From Deinococcus arcticus (GTDB lineage: Bacteria > Deinococcota > Deinococci > Deinococcales > Deinococcaceae), in NCBI RefSeq assembly GCF_003028415.1, contig NZ_PYSV01000016.1:33739-97738 (forward strand): a DNA stretch of 64,000 nt, read 5' to 3'. The notes below the pieces were generated by a model. The model saw only the letters and a program-made list of their open reading frames with translations. It did not search any database and was not told the DNA's origin. The position numbers and the translations under genes are program-made. This document shows positions 41,994 through 53,996 of this stretch, piece after piece (the first letter of the stretch is position 1; every line of letters starts with the position of its first letter).

Positions 41994-42941
41994 ATGGGGT
42001 TTGGCAGCGCGCTGAAACAGGCCAGGGAAGCGCAGGGGCGCACCACGCAGGACGTGGCCCTGCACACCAAGATTCGCAGCGATTACCTGCAGGCCCTGGA
42101 AAACGGCGAGCTGCACCGCCTGCCCGAACGGACCTTTGCCCGCTCCTACCTGCAGCGCTACGCCCGGGAACTGGGACTGGACCCGGCGCCGCTGCTGGCG
42201 GAATTTGACCGCCACCTGCCGCTGCCCCCGGCGCCCACCCTGGCCCGGCCGGCCCGGGCGCCGCGCCGCGCCGCGCCCGCGCTGCTGCTGGGGGCGGGCC
42301 TGGTGGCCGCGCTGCTGGGCGGCACAGCAGCGTGGCGCCTGCTGCGGGCGCCTGCGCCGGCGGTCGTCGTGGCCCCGGAACCGGCAGCGGCGCCCCTTCC
42401 CGTCACGGTGCGGCTGACTGTCAGCAGCGTACCGGCCGGGGCACGGGTGTACCTCGACAACCGCTATCTGGGCACCACGCCGGTGCGCTCTTTTCCCCTG
42501 CAGGCGCGGGCGCGGGCGCAGCTGAGAGTGGAACTGACGGGCCGCACGCCCCTCAAGGAAGCCGTGGCCCTGGGCCGCAGCCGCAACCTGCGCGCCACCC
42601 TGCGCCCGGCCGGGCAGGGCAGCCTCCTGACCGATCTGAACGCGCCGCGCCCCAGGCCCCAGGCAGCCGCGCCTTCCGCGCCGACCCCTGCGCCGACCCC
42701 CGTACCGGCTCCGGCGAAGGCGCCCGTCACCGTGACCTTCTCGGGCCCTTCGTGGACCCGGGTAACCGATACCCAGGGCCGCGTGCTGTTCGAGGGCACG
42801 CCCACCGCCGGCACCGTCAAGGGCTTTGAAACCGGCGTGACCATCCGCACAGGCAACGCGGCGGCCGTGCTGGTGAGTGTGAACGGCGCGGCCTCGGCGC
42901 CGCTGGGACAGGCCGGGCAGGTGGTGACGCGCACCTTCTGA
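41994..42941 (+). CDS. RodZ-like protein: helix-turn-helix, membrane helix, PEGA and DUF4115-like domains
   Basis: A 315-residue protein. The N-terminal HTH_25 domain (about 1-70) reads FGSALKQAREAQGRTTQDVA, YLQALENGELHRLPERTFAR and SYLQRYARELGLDP. A basic linker and one membrane helix follow (about 97-117, ALLLGAGLVAALLGGTAAW). A PEGA module (about 140-205) has VSSVPAGARVYLDNRYLGTT. After a Pro/Ala linker comes a C-terminal beta domain like DUF4115 (WTRVTDTQGRVLFEGTPTAG). RodZ ties the MreB cytoskeleton to wall synthesis. The inserted PEGA module is unusual, and no mre gene is visible here. Confidence 0.88.
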   Translation: MGFGSALKQAREAQGRTTQDVALHTKIRSDYLQALENGELHRLPERTFARSYLQRYARELGLDPAPLLAEFDRHLPLPPAPTLARPARAPRRAAPALLLGAGLVAALLGGTAAWRLLRAPAPAVVVAPEPAAAPLPVTVRLTVSSVPAGARVYLDNRYLGTTPVRSFPLQARARAQLRVELTGRTPLKEAVALGRSRNLRATLRPAGQGSLLTDLNAPRPRPQAAAPSAPTPAPTPVPAPAKAPVTVTFSGPSWTRVTDTQGRVLFEGTPTAGTVKGFETGVTIRTGNAAAVLVSVNGAASAPLGQAGQVVTRTF

Positions 42942-43037
42942 TCCCGCTTCCGGCTCCACTGTGGGCAAGAACGCCTTGACTGCACCCCAGCGCAGCGCGC
43001 AGACACAGGCTGGACAGGCGGCGGCAGCGCCCTGCCG

Positions 43038-43043
43038 TACAGT
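43038..43043 (+). promoter_or_regulatory. Leaderless -10 box of the AI-2E transporter gene
   Basis: TACAGT, nine bases before the GTG start at 43053. Confidence 0.5.
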
Positions 43044-43052
43044 AGGAACACT

Positions 43053-44189
43053 GTGACCCGCCCCCCACCCCTGTCCCCTGCACCGAATCCCAATGCCTTT
43101 CAATATGCGTGGCGCCAGCCCTGGATTCGTCTGGCGGTCTTTGCCCTGGTGGCGTACACGCTCTACCACTTTGTCGGGCAGGTGCGCACCGTGGTCATTG
43201 ACTTCGCCGTGGCCTTTCTGATCGCTTACCTCGCCAATCCGCTGCTCAACTGGCTGGAAAAGGGGCGGGTCAAACGGGGGCTGGGCGTGTTTTTCGTGAT
43301 GCTGATGTTTGTGGCCCTCTTCAGTCTGGCGGGCATTCTGCTGGCCACGGTCTCGGCGCAGCTCATCACCCTCTTTCAAAAACTGCCCGACCAGATTGGC
43401 TCTCTGGGCGACACCCTGGACCGCGTGTCCTCGTGGCTCAGTGCCCGGGGTGTACCGGGACTGGACGACGCCCGCGAGCGCCTGATCACGGCGGCACAGA
43501 CCTACGTGCAGAACATCGGGCGCAACATCGTGCCCATCCTGCAAAACGCCCTGAATTCCACTGGCACCCTGCTCAGCGGCCTGCTGTCCATTGGCGGCAT
43601 GGTGGGCCAGATTCTGCTGATTCTGCTCATGAGCATCTACCTGATGCTGGACTACAGCCGGGTGAATGCGGCGCTGCTGGCCATCTTTCCCCGGCCGTGG
43701 CAACCACGCGTGCTGGAGCTCAGCGAATTGACCGGGACCGCTGTGGGCGGCTACGTGCGCGGGCAACTGCTGATTGCCGTGTTTATTGGGGTGTTCGTGT
43801 GGGTGGGCCTCACGCTGGTGGGCATTCCCAGCGCCGCCGCCATCGGCTTTCTGGCCGGCGCCTTTAACATCGTGCCGTACCTGGGCCCCATCATTGGCGC
43901 CACCCCCGCCATTCTGCTGGCCCTCACCCTGCCCGGCGCGTGGCTCAAGATTCTGCTGGTGATCGTGGTGTTCGTGGCGGCCAACCAGATTGAAGGCAAC
44001 TTCCTCAGTCCCTACATCCTCAGCAAAACCACGGACCTGCACCCCATTACTGTGCTTGTGGCCATTCTGGTGGGGGCTTCACTGCTGGGCTTTGCGGGCG
44101 CGCTGCTGGCAGTGCCCACCGTGGCGCTGGGCAAGCTGGCCCTGCACCGCTATTACTTTCCCAGCCGGATCTACCGCGAAGGGCCATAG
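43053..44189 (+). CDS. AI-2E family transporter (YdiK/PerM-like membrane protein)
   Basis: A 378-residue membrane protein with about eight helices. Family features are FAVAFLIAYLANPLLNWLEK, GVFFVMLMFVALFSLAGILL, LLILLMSIYLMLDYSRVN, VGGYVRGQLLIAVFIGVFVW, FLAGAFNIVPYLGPIIGATP (about 272-291) and NFLSPYILSKTTDLHPITV. Members export the autoinducer AI-2 or act as Na+/Li+-H+ antiporters; the substrate is unclear here. Start is GTG 43053, nine bases after TACAGT. A terminator follows. Confidence 0.92.
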   Translation: MTRPPPLSPAPNPNAFQYAWRQPWIRLAVFALVAYTLYHFVGQVRTVVIDFAVAFLIAYLANPLLNWLEKGRVKRGLGVFFVMLMFVALFSLAGILLATVSAQLITLFQKLPDQIGSLGDTLDRVSSWLSARGVPGLDDARERLITAAQTYVQNIGRNIVPILQNALNSTGTLLSGLLSIGGMVGQILLILLMSIYLMLDYSRVNAALLAIFPRPWQPRVLELSELTGTAVGGYVRGQLLIAVFIGVFVWVGLTLVGIPSAAAIGFLAGAFNIVPYLGPIIGATPAILLALTLPGAWLKILLVIVVFVAANQIEGNFLSPYILSKTTDLHPITVLVAILVGASLLGFAGALLAVPTVALGKLALHRYYFPSRIYREGP

Positions 44190-44230
44190 GGCGCCGCTGC
44201 GCCTGAACAGCGGCACACCGCAGACACCAC

Positions 44231-44262
44231 AGGCGCCCCTCCATCTTCAGAGGGGCGCTTCT
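44231..44262 (+). terminator. Intrinsic terminator of the AI-2E transporter gene
   Basis: GGCGCCCCTC pairs with GAGGGGCGC around CATCTTCA, followed by TTCTCT. Confidence 0.75.
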
Positions 44263-44311
44263 CTGTACCCGGCCTGAATGGCAGCGTGCGGGTGTCAGCT
44301 TGGGCTGGGTC

Positions 44312-44470
44312 ATACGGCTTCCGAAAAATTCCGTAACACATTACGGAATTTTTTCCACCGGAGGGCGCAGGAATAAATGCGGATTTCCGGGAATTGGGCT
44401 GGAACAGCGCCGAAGGCGGGGAACATCGCCCTTCTTCCCGGATGGTACGGAAATGGACGGCAGTCCGCAT
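44312..44470 (+). repeat. Dispersed palindromic repeat, family A copy 4
   Basis: Shares ATACGGCTTCCGAAAAATTC, GGATTTCCGGGAATTGG and TACGGAAATGGACGG with copy 3, in the same order. Its hairpin is AAAAATTCCGTAA (44324-44336), loop CACA, TTACGGAATTTTT (44341-44353), again a perfect 13-base stem. One base pair differs on both sides from copy 3 and the loop is the reverse complement. Confidence 0.82.
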
Positions 44471-44556
44471 CAAACCCTCTGGCTCTGGCAGCACCGCTGG
44501 CGGCGCTGTAGACCCGGGGCAGGGGCCTGCCTGCTGCCCGTCATCCCTTCACACCA

Positions 44557-45699
44557 TCAGGTCTTCACAGGCACAGGGGTGCGCTGGCGTTCATAGCGCT
44601 CGGCCACCGGGGCCGCCAGATGCACGCGGTTGCGCCCGGCGCGCTTGGCCTGATACAGCGCCTCGTCGGCGGCGTCCAGCAGGGTGGGGCCGTGAACCGG
44701 GGCGCCCATCACCGCCACGCCCACGCTGACGGTGATGGGCAGCCCGGCCAGTGGCTCGCGCGACACCCGGCTGCGCAGGCGCTCACAGAATTCCAGCGCG
44801 GCTGTTTCGTCCGGCAGGCACAGCAGACACAGGAATTCCTCGCCGCCGTAGCGTCCCACCAGACCGCCGGACGGCTGGTGCCCCCGCAGTTGCACCGCCA
44901 GCGCCCGCAGCACCTCGTCCCCCCGGGGGTGGCCATGGTCGTCGTTGATGCGTTTGAAATGGTCCACATCCACCAGGGCGGCCACCAGGCGCGGGCCGTC
45001 CATGGTGAGGGGCCCGGCCAGCCCCTCCAGGGCCAGCATCAGGGCGCGGCGGTTGGGCAGGCCGGTCAGCACATCGGTATGGGCATCGGCCATGGCCTGC
45101 CGGGCCAGGCGCGTGACCAGCGAGGTATGCCGCGTGGCCACCAGCTGCGCCGAGAGCACGGCCAGGGTGGCCAGCACCAGCTGAATCAGCGTGGTCATCA
45201 GGTACAGCGGCGCGGGCCCGGCCCCCTGGGGCCACCACGCCAGCATGCACAGCACCTGACCACACAGCACCATGAAGTTCAGCCGCAGCGCCGCCATCCC
45301 CGGAAACACCCAGGCGTTCAGCATCAGGGCCACGACCGTCCAGGGCAGGGTGGTGCTCAGCAGCGCCGCGCGGGTCCCGGCCTCCAGCGTGCTATCGGCC
45401 AGCAGGGCGCCCAAACGCAACACCACGAAACCATTCAGCACCGCCACCAGCGCTGTTTCGGTCCAGGTCAGCGGCAGGCGGGTCCAGCTGAGCGCCGACA
45501 GCAGCACCAGCAACACCAGCAGCACTGGCAGCGCCGCCTGATCAAACGTGCCCAGGTACGGCGAGGCGGCGTGCAGCCACAGCGGCAGCGCCACCGCCAG
45601 GGCGCCGCCCGGCAGCACCAGACGGCCCAGCAGCCGCCGCTCCCGGAAGGACAGATCCGCCGGGTCAGAACTTGCACTCGGCGGCGCAGGGACGTGCAT
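44557..45699 (-). CDS. Membrane-bound diguanylate cyclase (GGDEF), copy 2
   Basis: A 380-residue c-di-GMP synthase: six membrane helices (about 28-200, VLPGGALAVALPLWLHA ... LIQLVLATLAVLSAQLVA), then a GGDEF domain (about 215-365) with DVLTGLPNRRALMLALEGL, VDVDHFKRINDDHGHPRGDE, active-site GRYGGEEFLCLLCL and ADEALYQAKRAGRNRVHL. There is no RxxD inhibitory site at the usual place. TATCAT lies six bases before ATG 45699 and is overlapped by an inverted repeat. It shares overall architecture with the other cyclase at 37125 but is not a recent duplicate. Confidence 0.93.
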   Translation of the reverse strand: MHVPAPPSASSDPADLSFRERRLLGRLVLPGGALAVALPLWLHAASPYLGTFDQAALPVLLVLLVLLSALSWTRLPLTWTETALVAVLNGFVVLRLGALLADSTLEAGTRAALLSTTLPWTVVALMLNAWVFPGMAALRLNFMVLCGQVLCMLAWWPQGAGPAPLYLMTTLIQLVLATLAVLSAQLVATRHTSLVTRLARQAMADAHTDVLTGLPNRRALMLALEGLAGPLTMDGPRLVAALVDVDHFKRINDDHGHPRGDEVLRALAVQLRGHQPSGGLVGRYGGEEFLCLLCLPDETAALEFCERLRSRVSREPLAGLPITVSVGVAVMGAPVHGPTLLDAADEALYQAKRAGRNRVHLAAPVAERYERQRTPVPVKT

Positions 45700-45705
45700 G
45701 GGCCA

Positions 45706-45711
45706 ATGATA
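45706..45711 (-). promoter_or_regulatory. Leaderless -10 box of diguanylate cyclase copy 2
   Basis: TATCAT on the minus strand, six bases before the ATG at 45699. Confidence 0.6.
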
Positions 45712-45734
45712 CGAAGTCCGGGCCCCATTCGTAT
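45709..45734. promoter_or_regulatory. Operator candidate overlapping the diguanylate cyclase promoter
   Basis: ATACGAA (45709-45715) and TTCGTAT (45728-45734) form a perfect 7-base inverted repeat separated by 12 bases and overlapping the -10 box. A repressor dimer here would block transcription. Confidence 0.5.
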
Positions 45735-45860
45735 ACTCAGTTCAGGACCGGCGGGCCGCAGCGAAGCACGGCTCTGCGCTCCTCATGCCCGGGAGGTGCA
45801 CAGCCTCTCCCCTCCTCGGCACCGACCCTGTATGGCGGCCACAGGCGCAGACCACCAAAG

Positions 45861-45890
45861 CAAAAACCGGAAGCTTGACGCTCCCGGTTC
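45861..45890 (-). terminator. Intrinsic terminator at the end of the ribosomal supercluster
   Basis: On the minus strand GAACCGGGAG pairs imperfectly with CTTCCGGTTTTTG, 17 bases after the rplQ stop. Confidence 0.75.
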
Positions 45891-45906
45891 TTGTGGGCTG
45901 GAAAAC

Positions 45907-46257
45907 TCAGACGAGTTCGATCAGGGCCATCGTCACGCCGTCGCCGCGACGGGTGCCCACGCGCAGAATGCGGGTGTAGCCCCCCTGGCGGTCGGCGTAC
46001 TTGGGCGCCACTTCGTCCATGACCTTGCGCACCACGGCGTTGTCGTGGATGTCGCGGGCGACCAGACGGCGGGCGTGCAGGTCGCCGCCCTTGGCAGTGG
46101 TGATCAGTTTCTCAACGTAGGGGCGCAGCTCTTTGGCCTTGGTGAGGGTCGTCTGGATACGGCCCTCGCGCAGCAGGGCGGTGGCCTGGGCACGGGCCAG
46201 GGCCACACGGCTGCTGCTGTTGCGGTTGAGCTTGCGACCGGCTTTACCGTGACGCAT
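45907..46257 (-). CDS. rplQ: 50S ribosomal protein L17
   Basis: 116 residues starting [20 protein letters not shown], with [20 protein letters not shown] and the C-terminal [20 protein letters not shown]. These are family-diagnostic and full length. It is the last gene of the alpha operon, 160 bases downstream of rpoA, with a terminator after it. The spacer to rpoA (46258-46419) shows no gene. Confidence 0.97.
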   Translation of the reverse strand: MRHGKAGRKLNRNSSSRVALARAQATALLREGRIQTTLTKAKELRPYVEKLITTAKGGDLHARRLVARDIHDNAVVRKVMDEVAPKYADRQGGYTRILRVGTRRGDGVTMALIELV

Positions 46258-46419
46258 GGTGGGTCTCCTTGGGGGTAAATGGGGGGTGGAAAGCGGTCAG
46301 CGGGAGAAAGAGGGTGCGGGAGGCAGGAAGCGGGGCGCGGGAAGGAACCTGGGCAAGGCCGGCAACTTCAGCGTGCTCTCTCCTTAAACCCTTCGACTCT
46401 TTGATCCTCAGACCTTTTC

Positions 46420-47431
<1,012 letters not shown>

Positions 47432-47435
47432 TGAT

Positions 47436-48056
<621 letters not shown>

Positions 48057-48198
48057 GTTCAAATTCTCCTTGCGATTGGCCCTGGGGGCTCAAATCGGGT
48101 CTGCGGCCCTCTGGCGCCCGCTTCCATCGCCCGTGGTGAGGCTTATGCCGCGTGGGGCGGCAGGGGAAGCGGGACAGGTGGGCAGCGGCTTGGCGCGT

Positions 48199-48594
48199 TT
48201 AGGCGCGGAACTTCTTCTTGGGGCGGCAGCCGTTGTGCGGCACGGGGGTGTCGTCCATGATGGACTTCACTTCAATGCCCGACGCCTGAATGGCGCGGAT
48301 GGCCTGCTCGCGGCCGGAGCCGCTGCCACGCACAATCACGTCCACCACGTTCATGCCAAAGGTCTGTACGGCCTTTTTCACGGCGTCGGCGGCGGCCAGC
48401 TGGGCGGCGTAGGGGGTACCCTTCTTGCTGCCCTTGTAGCCAATCGTGCCGCCGCTGCTCCAGGCGACGCTGTTGCCGTCCAGATCGGTGATGGTCACGA
48501 TGGTGTTGTTGTAGCTGGCGTGCACGTACGCGCGGCCAGCGCTGATGTTGCGCCGGGCGCGGCGCGGGGTCTTGCCTTTGGTGCTCTTCGCCAT
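48199..48594 (-). CDS. rpsK: 30S ribosomal protein S11
   Basis: 131 residues: [60 protein letters not shown] and the closing [18 protein letters not shown], all diagnostic. It lies three bases after rpsM. Confidence 0.98.
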   Translation of the reverse strand: MAKSTKGKTPRRARRNISAGRAYVHASYNNTIVTITDLDGNSVAWSSGGTIGYKGSKKGTPYAAQLAAADAVKKAVQTFGMNVVDVIVRGSGSGREQAIRAIQASGIEVKSIMDDTPVPHNGCRPKKKFRA

Positions 48595-48597
48595 GGC

Positions 48598-48978
48598 TTA
48601 CTTCCTCGTGGCCTTTTTCTTACCGGCGACGGTCTTGCGCGGGCCCTTGCGGGTGCGGGCGTTCGTCTTGGTGCGCTGGCCGCGCACGGGCAGGCCACGG
48701 CGGTGACGCAGGCCACGGTAAGCGCCGATGTCCATCAGGCGCTTGATGTTCTGGCCCACCTCGCTGCGCAGGTCACCTTCGACCTTGTAGGTCTTCTCGA
48801 TGGCCTCGCGCAGGGTGCTCTGCTCGGCTTCGCTGAGGTTCTTCACGCGGGTGTCCGCGCTGATCCCGGTGCGGGCCAGCACTTCCTTGGCGCGGGTCAG
48901 GCCGATGCCGTAGATGTAGGTCAGCGCGATTTCAACGCGCTTTTCGCGGGGCAGGTCAACGCCAGCAATACGCGCCAT
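48598..48978 (-). CDS. rpsM: 30S ribosomal protein S13
   Basis: 126 residues: [59 protein letters not shown] and a Lys-rich tail. It contacts tRNA at the P site and the 50S head bridge. ATG 48978 lies one base after the rpmJ stop. The longer in-frame start is rejected because it would run through rpmJ. Confidence 0.98.
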   Translation of the reverse strand: MARIAGVDLPREKRVEIALTYIYGIGLTRAKEVLARTGISADTRVKNLSEAEQSTLREAIEKTYKVEGDLRSEVGQNIKRLMDIGAYRGLRHRRGLPVRGQRTKTNARTRKGPRKTVAGKKKATRK

Positions 48979-48979
48979 A

Positions 48980-49093
<114 letters not shown>

Positions 49094-49207
49094 TGCTTCC
49101 TCCTCGCGCCGCCGCGCCAAAAGGTCCCATCATGGACCCTGACTGGCAGCGCTCGACCCCCCACCTACCTTGGCCGGTAGGGAATCTGTTGGGTACTTCG
49201 GCCGGGG

Positions 49208-49465
<258 letters not shown>

Positions 49466-49605
49466 GCAACCTCCAGGCCTGATACAAGCCAAACGTAAAG
49501 GTATCATGGGCATCAAGCGGAGGGCAAGAGCCAGTGCACAGGCAGCAAGCGGTAGCAGCCTGACCTCTCCTCCACGGGGCCCTCACCGCCAGTGAGCGGC
49601 TCCGT

Positions 49606-50211
49606 TTACTGATTCTTGACGATGAGATCGGTCTGCTGACTGATGACAGTCAGGCGAATCTTAGTTCTGGCGCTCTCGAAGTTGGGGGTGGCATAGGTGC
49701 CTGAAGCCTGCAGGGTATCCACCACAACTGCTCCGTTGATGGTCAGGCTGCCCATGCTGAACTTCTGGAGGATGAGCTGCACGCCGGTCCCGGCCGGGAC
49801 TTGCAACTGCACCTCGCCCTGCTGGGTGCGCAGGGTGCCGCCGTAGCTTCCAGCCGGCAGCTTCAGGTTGACGTCGGTCTGGTTGGTGGCCAGGTCCAGA
49901 CCGCGCAGGGTCAGGCCCGTCAGCTGGCCCCGGAGGCTCCCCTGCGAGAGGTTCAGATGCAGATTGACCGGCAGTTTGGTGCCCAGTACGGCGCTGTACT
50001 CTCCCATCTGACGGGCCATGCCCACGTAGGCCACGCCACCACGGACTTTGGGGTTCTGGATTCCCAGCACGGGCGAGGCCGAAGGAGACGTGCTGAGCTG
50101 ACCATCAGACATCTCCGTTTTGATGGTGATGTCCACCTGCGAATACGGCGTCGCCGCCAGCGCAATTCCGCCTGCAAGGGCCACGGCACCCAGTCCAGTC
50201 AGTACGTTCAT
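49606..50211 (-). CDS. Secreted beta-rich protein, DUF4097-like
   Basis: A 201-residue exported protein with signal peptide MNVLTGLGAVALAGGIALAA. The mature part is a repetitive beta domain (DITIKTEMSDG; LPVNLHLNLSQGSLRGQLTG; TDVNLKLPAGSYGGTLRTQQ; GEVQLQVPAGTGVQLILQKF). The recurring 'L.V..G.G...L....G.V.L.VPAG' pattern recalls the DUF4097/toast-rack fold. Function is unknown. It lies between adk and infA in the ribosomal cluster, downstream of the NodB fusion gene on the same strand. Confidence 0.72.
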   Translation of the reverse strand: MNVLTGLGAVALAGGIALAATPYSQVDITIKTEMSDGQLSTSPSASPVLGIQNPKVRGGVAYVGMARQMGEYSAVLGTKLPVNLHLNLSQGSLRGQLTGLTLRGLDLATNQTDVNLKLPAGSYGGTLRTQQGEVQLQVPAGTGVQLILQKFSMGSLTINGAVVVDTLQASGTYATPNFESARTKIRLTVISQQTDLIVKNQ

Positions 50212-50331
50212 AGGGTCAGCTTTGCCCGGTGTTGTCAGGCACTGATGAGACCAGACTTCAGAGGCAGCTTGTTGACCTGGTGCCCAGTTCTGGTGTTGGC
50301 TCAGCGCGGCTGAAGCGAAGACAGCTTGGGC

Positions 50332-51708
50332 TCACCATACCGCCGTCAGCCGCACCCCGAAGCGGCGTCCACGGCTCACCTCGGCGGCCACGCTATAGCT
50401 GCCCACGCGGTACTCCAGCTCGGCGTAGGGCCCGGCGCCCTCGCCCCAGCGGTAGCCGCCGCCCACGCGCAGAGGGCGGCCTTCGCCACTTTGCCAGGGC
50501 AGCGCCGCGCGCAGGCCCAGCTGGGTGCCCGCGCGGTCCTGCGCCGCCGACAGCTGCACGTAGTCAACCGGAATCAGGGTGCCGCCCCAGGCCCAGAACC
50601 ACTCGCCGCCCACGCGGCTGGCCCGCGCCCAGACCTCGCCGTACCCGCCCAGAGCGAGGGCGCCTCCCACCAGCGGCCCGCCGGAATCCAGGCCCGCCGC
50701 CAGGGTGACGGGCGCAAGGTTCAGCGCCGCGCCCAGGCCGGTATAGGCGGCCTGCCCCGGGCCCACACCCCGGCGGGCCGCCAGATTCACGCTCCAGCGC
50801 CCCTCGCGCCATGCCAGCCGGGTGTCGCGCTCCCCGCGCCAGGCGGCCGTGATCAGACCGTTGCCCAGCAGTTCGTAGTGCGCGGCGTTCCAGGTGCGCG
50901 GCGGCGCGGCCAGGGGGTGTGCCGTGCCCAGACCGTCCAGGGCGGGCAGCAGCAGTCCGGCGGCCAGCAGCGGTGTGCGGGCGTCCACGCCCCAGCGGGT
51001 GCGCAGGGGCAGCAGGGTGTCGTCCCAGGGCGTGATGGCGGGGGCCGGCAGCGCCATGGGGTCGGCGCGGGTCAGGGGCGGGGGGCCCCCGGCCACGCCG
51101 CAGTTCAGGCCCTGCCGCGCGGCTTCGCGGCGCACCCGGGCGTCGTGCCGGTTGAGGGGATAGGCCACGCACTGCGCCGTCTGCGGCCCGGCCTCCTCAC
51201 CTGGGGCCAGTTCCCGCCGCAGCCCCCCAGGGCTCAGGTCGGCCAGCGCTGCGTGCGAGTGCGAGTGGGTGCCCACCTCCCAGCCTGCCGCGCGCAGTTC
51301 GGCCACCTGCGCCGCGCTGAGGCTGCCCGGGCGGTTCAGCCGGGACCAGATCACGTAGGTGGTGCCGGGCACGCCCAGTTCGCGCAGCACTGGAAAGGCG
51401 AGGCGATACACGCTCTCAAAGCCGTCATCGAACTGAATGACCGCCACGCGTTCGCCCGCCGGGGCGCGGGCCGCTTCACTGGAGGTCACAAAGCGGTAGC
51501 CCAGGCGCCGCAGGGTCTCGACCCGGTGCCGCAGGGCCTCAGGTGAAATCCCCAGCGACGCGCCACCGGCCGTTCCCACCTGATGAAACACCAGCACCAT
51601 GGGCCGGGCCTGGGCAGGCGTGGGCAGCGCCAGCGCCGCCACCGCGCCCAGGCACAGCGCCGCACGTGACCAGGTGTGGGGCAGGTGGGCCAGCAAATGA
51701 GAAATCAT
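50332..51708 (-). CDS. Polysaccharide deacetylase (NodB) fused to a putative outer-membrane beta-barrel domain
   Basis: A 459-residue exported protein with a signal region (LCLGAVAALALPTPAQA, about 20-36). Residues about 37-235 form a NodB-type domain: MVLVFHQVGT, VAVIQFDDGFESVYRLAFPV with the metal-type Asp-Asp, and WEVGTHSHSHAAL with the His pair. Residues about 250-459 are repetitive amphipathic beta strands (HYELLGNGLITAAWRGERDT, AAYTGLGAALNLAPVTLAAG, YAELEYRVGSYSVAAEVSRG) ending in FGVRLTAVW, a terminal aromatic as in outer-membrane barrels. A surface deacetylase of wall or exopolysaccharide is inferred. ATG 51708. Confidence 0.82.
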   Translation of the reverse strand: MISHLLAHLPHTWSRAALCLGAVAALALPTPAQARPMVLVFHQVGTAGGASLGISPEALRHRVETLRRLGYRFVTSSEAARAPAGERVAVIQFDDGFESVYRLAFPVLRELGVPGTTYVIWSRLNRPGSLSAAQVAELRAAGWEVGTHSHSHAALADLSPGGLRRELAPGEEAGPQTAQCVAYPLNRHDARVRREAARQGLNCGVAGGPPPLTRADPMALPAPAITPWDDTLLPLRTRWGVDARTPLLAAGLLLPALDGLGTAHPLAAPPRTWNAAHYELLGNGLITAAWRGERDTRLAWREGRWSVNLAARRGVGPGQAAYTGLGAALNLAPVTLAAGLDSGGPLVGGALALGGYGEVWARASRVGGEWFWAWGGTLIPVDYVQLSAAQDRAGTQLGLRAALPWQSGEGRPLRVGGGYRWGEGAGPYAELEYRVGSYSVAAEVSRGRRFGVRLTAVW

Positions 51709-51802
51709 AAGGTTCGCTGAAGACGATAGCCCGGGGAGTGCTCCAAGTGGTGAAGGCCGGAGGTCATCCAACGGGGGCACCTGGGGGGGCCAAGCTGCAT
51801 GT

Positions 51803-51846
51803 CAAAAAAGGGCTGCCAGCCTCCCCACAGGGACACAGGCAGCCCG
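51803..51846 (-). terminator. Intrinsic terminator of adk
   Basis: On the minus strand GGGCTGCC pairs with GGCAGCCC across about 21 bases, then TTTTTT, 15 bases after the adk stop. Confidence 0.82.
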
Positions 51847-51860
51847 GCTGGATCAGAGGC

Positions 51861-52454
51861 TCAGTTCATACCCGCCAGAATGCGGTCATAGACCTCGTCC
51901 ATCGTGCCCACGCCGTCCACGCGGTACAGGTGGCCGCGGGCCGAGTAGTAGTCAATCAGTGGCTGGGTCTCCTCTCGGTAGATCTGCTGGCGGCGGCGGG
52001 CCACTTCCTCGGTGTCGTCGCTGCGCACGGCCTCTCCGCGGGCGGCGGCCTGACGCCCCCGCTCCACGATGCGGCGCACCAGCACCTCATCGGGCACGTC
52101 CAGCAGAGGCACGGCGCACACTGGAGCGCCCAGTTCTTCCAGCAGCACGTCCAGGGCCTGGGCCTGGGCAGTGGTGCGGGGGAAGCCATCGAAGATCACG
52201 CGCACCGGGTCCATGTCGGCCAGCTTGTCGCGGATCAGGGCAATCAGAATCTCGTCGGTCACCAACTGCCCGGCGTCCATGATGGGCTTTACCTGCTGAC
52301 CAAGTTCAGTGCCGCGTGAGACGTGGTCGCGCAGAATGTCCCCGGTGCTGATCTTGATAAGCGCCTTGTCCTGCGCCAGTCGCTCGGCCTGGGTGCCCTT
52401 GCCCGCGCCGGGCGGCCCCAGGAAGATCACGACATTGTGTTTGGCTTGAGTCAC
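51861..52454 (-). CDS. adk: Adenylate kinase
   Basis: Interconverts ATP, AMP and ADP. The 197-residue protein has the P-loop FLGPPGAGKGTQAERLA (about 10-26), IKISTGDILRDHVSRGTELG, VIFDGFPRTTAQAQALDVLL, a short lid (VERGRQAAARGEAVRSDDTE) without the four-Cys zinc finger, and IDYYSARGHLYRVDG. GTG 52454 is chosen because GGAGG is correctly spaced; GTG 52469 is upstream of that site. It follows secY after a terminator. Confidence 0.95.
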   Translation of the reverse strand: MTQAKHNVVIFLGPPGAGKGTQAERLAQDKALIKISTGDILRDHVSRGTELGQQVKPIMDAGQLVTDEILIALIRDKLADMDPVRVIFDGFPRTTAQAQALDVLLEELGAPVCAVPLLDVPDEVLVRRIVERGRQAAARGEAVRSDDTEEVARRRQQIYREETQPLIDYYSARGHLYRVDGVGTMDEVYDRILAGMN

Positions 52455-52562
52455 GTTTCCTCCGTTCACACTTCAGCATAGTGGCTGCGCGCCCAGTTCG
52501 TCTGGCCCTGCCCAGGCGGGGCCTGTTCCCGCAGGGGTGACGAAACGCGTGGGGCGGGCCAG

Positions 52563-52590
52563 AAAAAACCGCCCCTGGAGTGGGGCGGCC
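52563..52590 (-). terminator. Intrinsic terminator after secY
   Basis: On the minus strand GCCGCCCC pairs with GGGGCGGT around ACTCCA, followed by TTTTTC. Confidence 0.85.
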
Positions 52591-52661
52591 TGCCTGAAAA
52601 GGATGGTGCGCGTTCCGTCTGTTTCGGGAACAGGCAAGAACCTGTCCTTTTCCGGCCCGGT

Positions 52662-53996
<1,335 letters not shown>

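Noticed and set aside
39021..44042. Long minus-strand frames (up to 772 codons) opposite the ABC permeases, RodZ-like and AI-2E genes
   Set aside because: Antisense shadows rich in Gln/His/Gly, crossing several real genes and a terminator.
46258..46419. Possible gene or riboswitch between rpoA and rplQ
   Set aside because: Only a purine/pyrimidine-biased spacer with a CCCTTCGACTCTTTGATCCT phrase weakly like 2120-2225; no stable structure or frame was seen.
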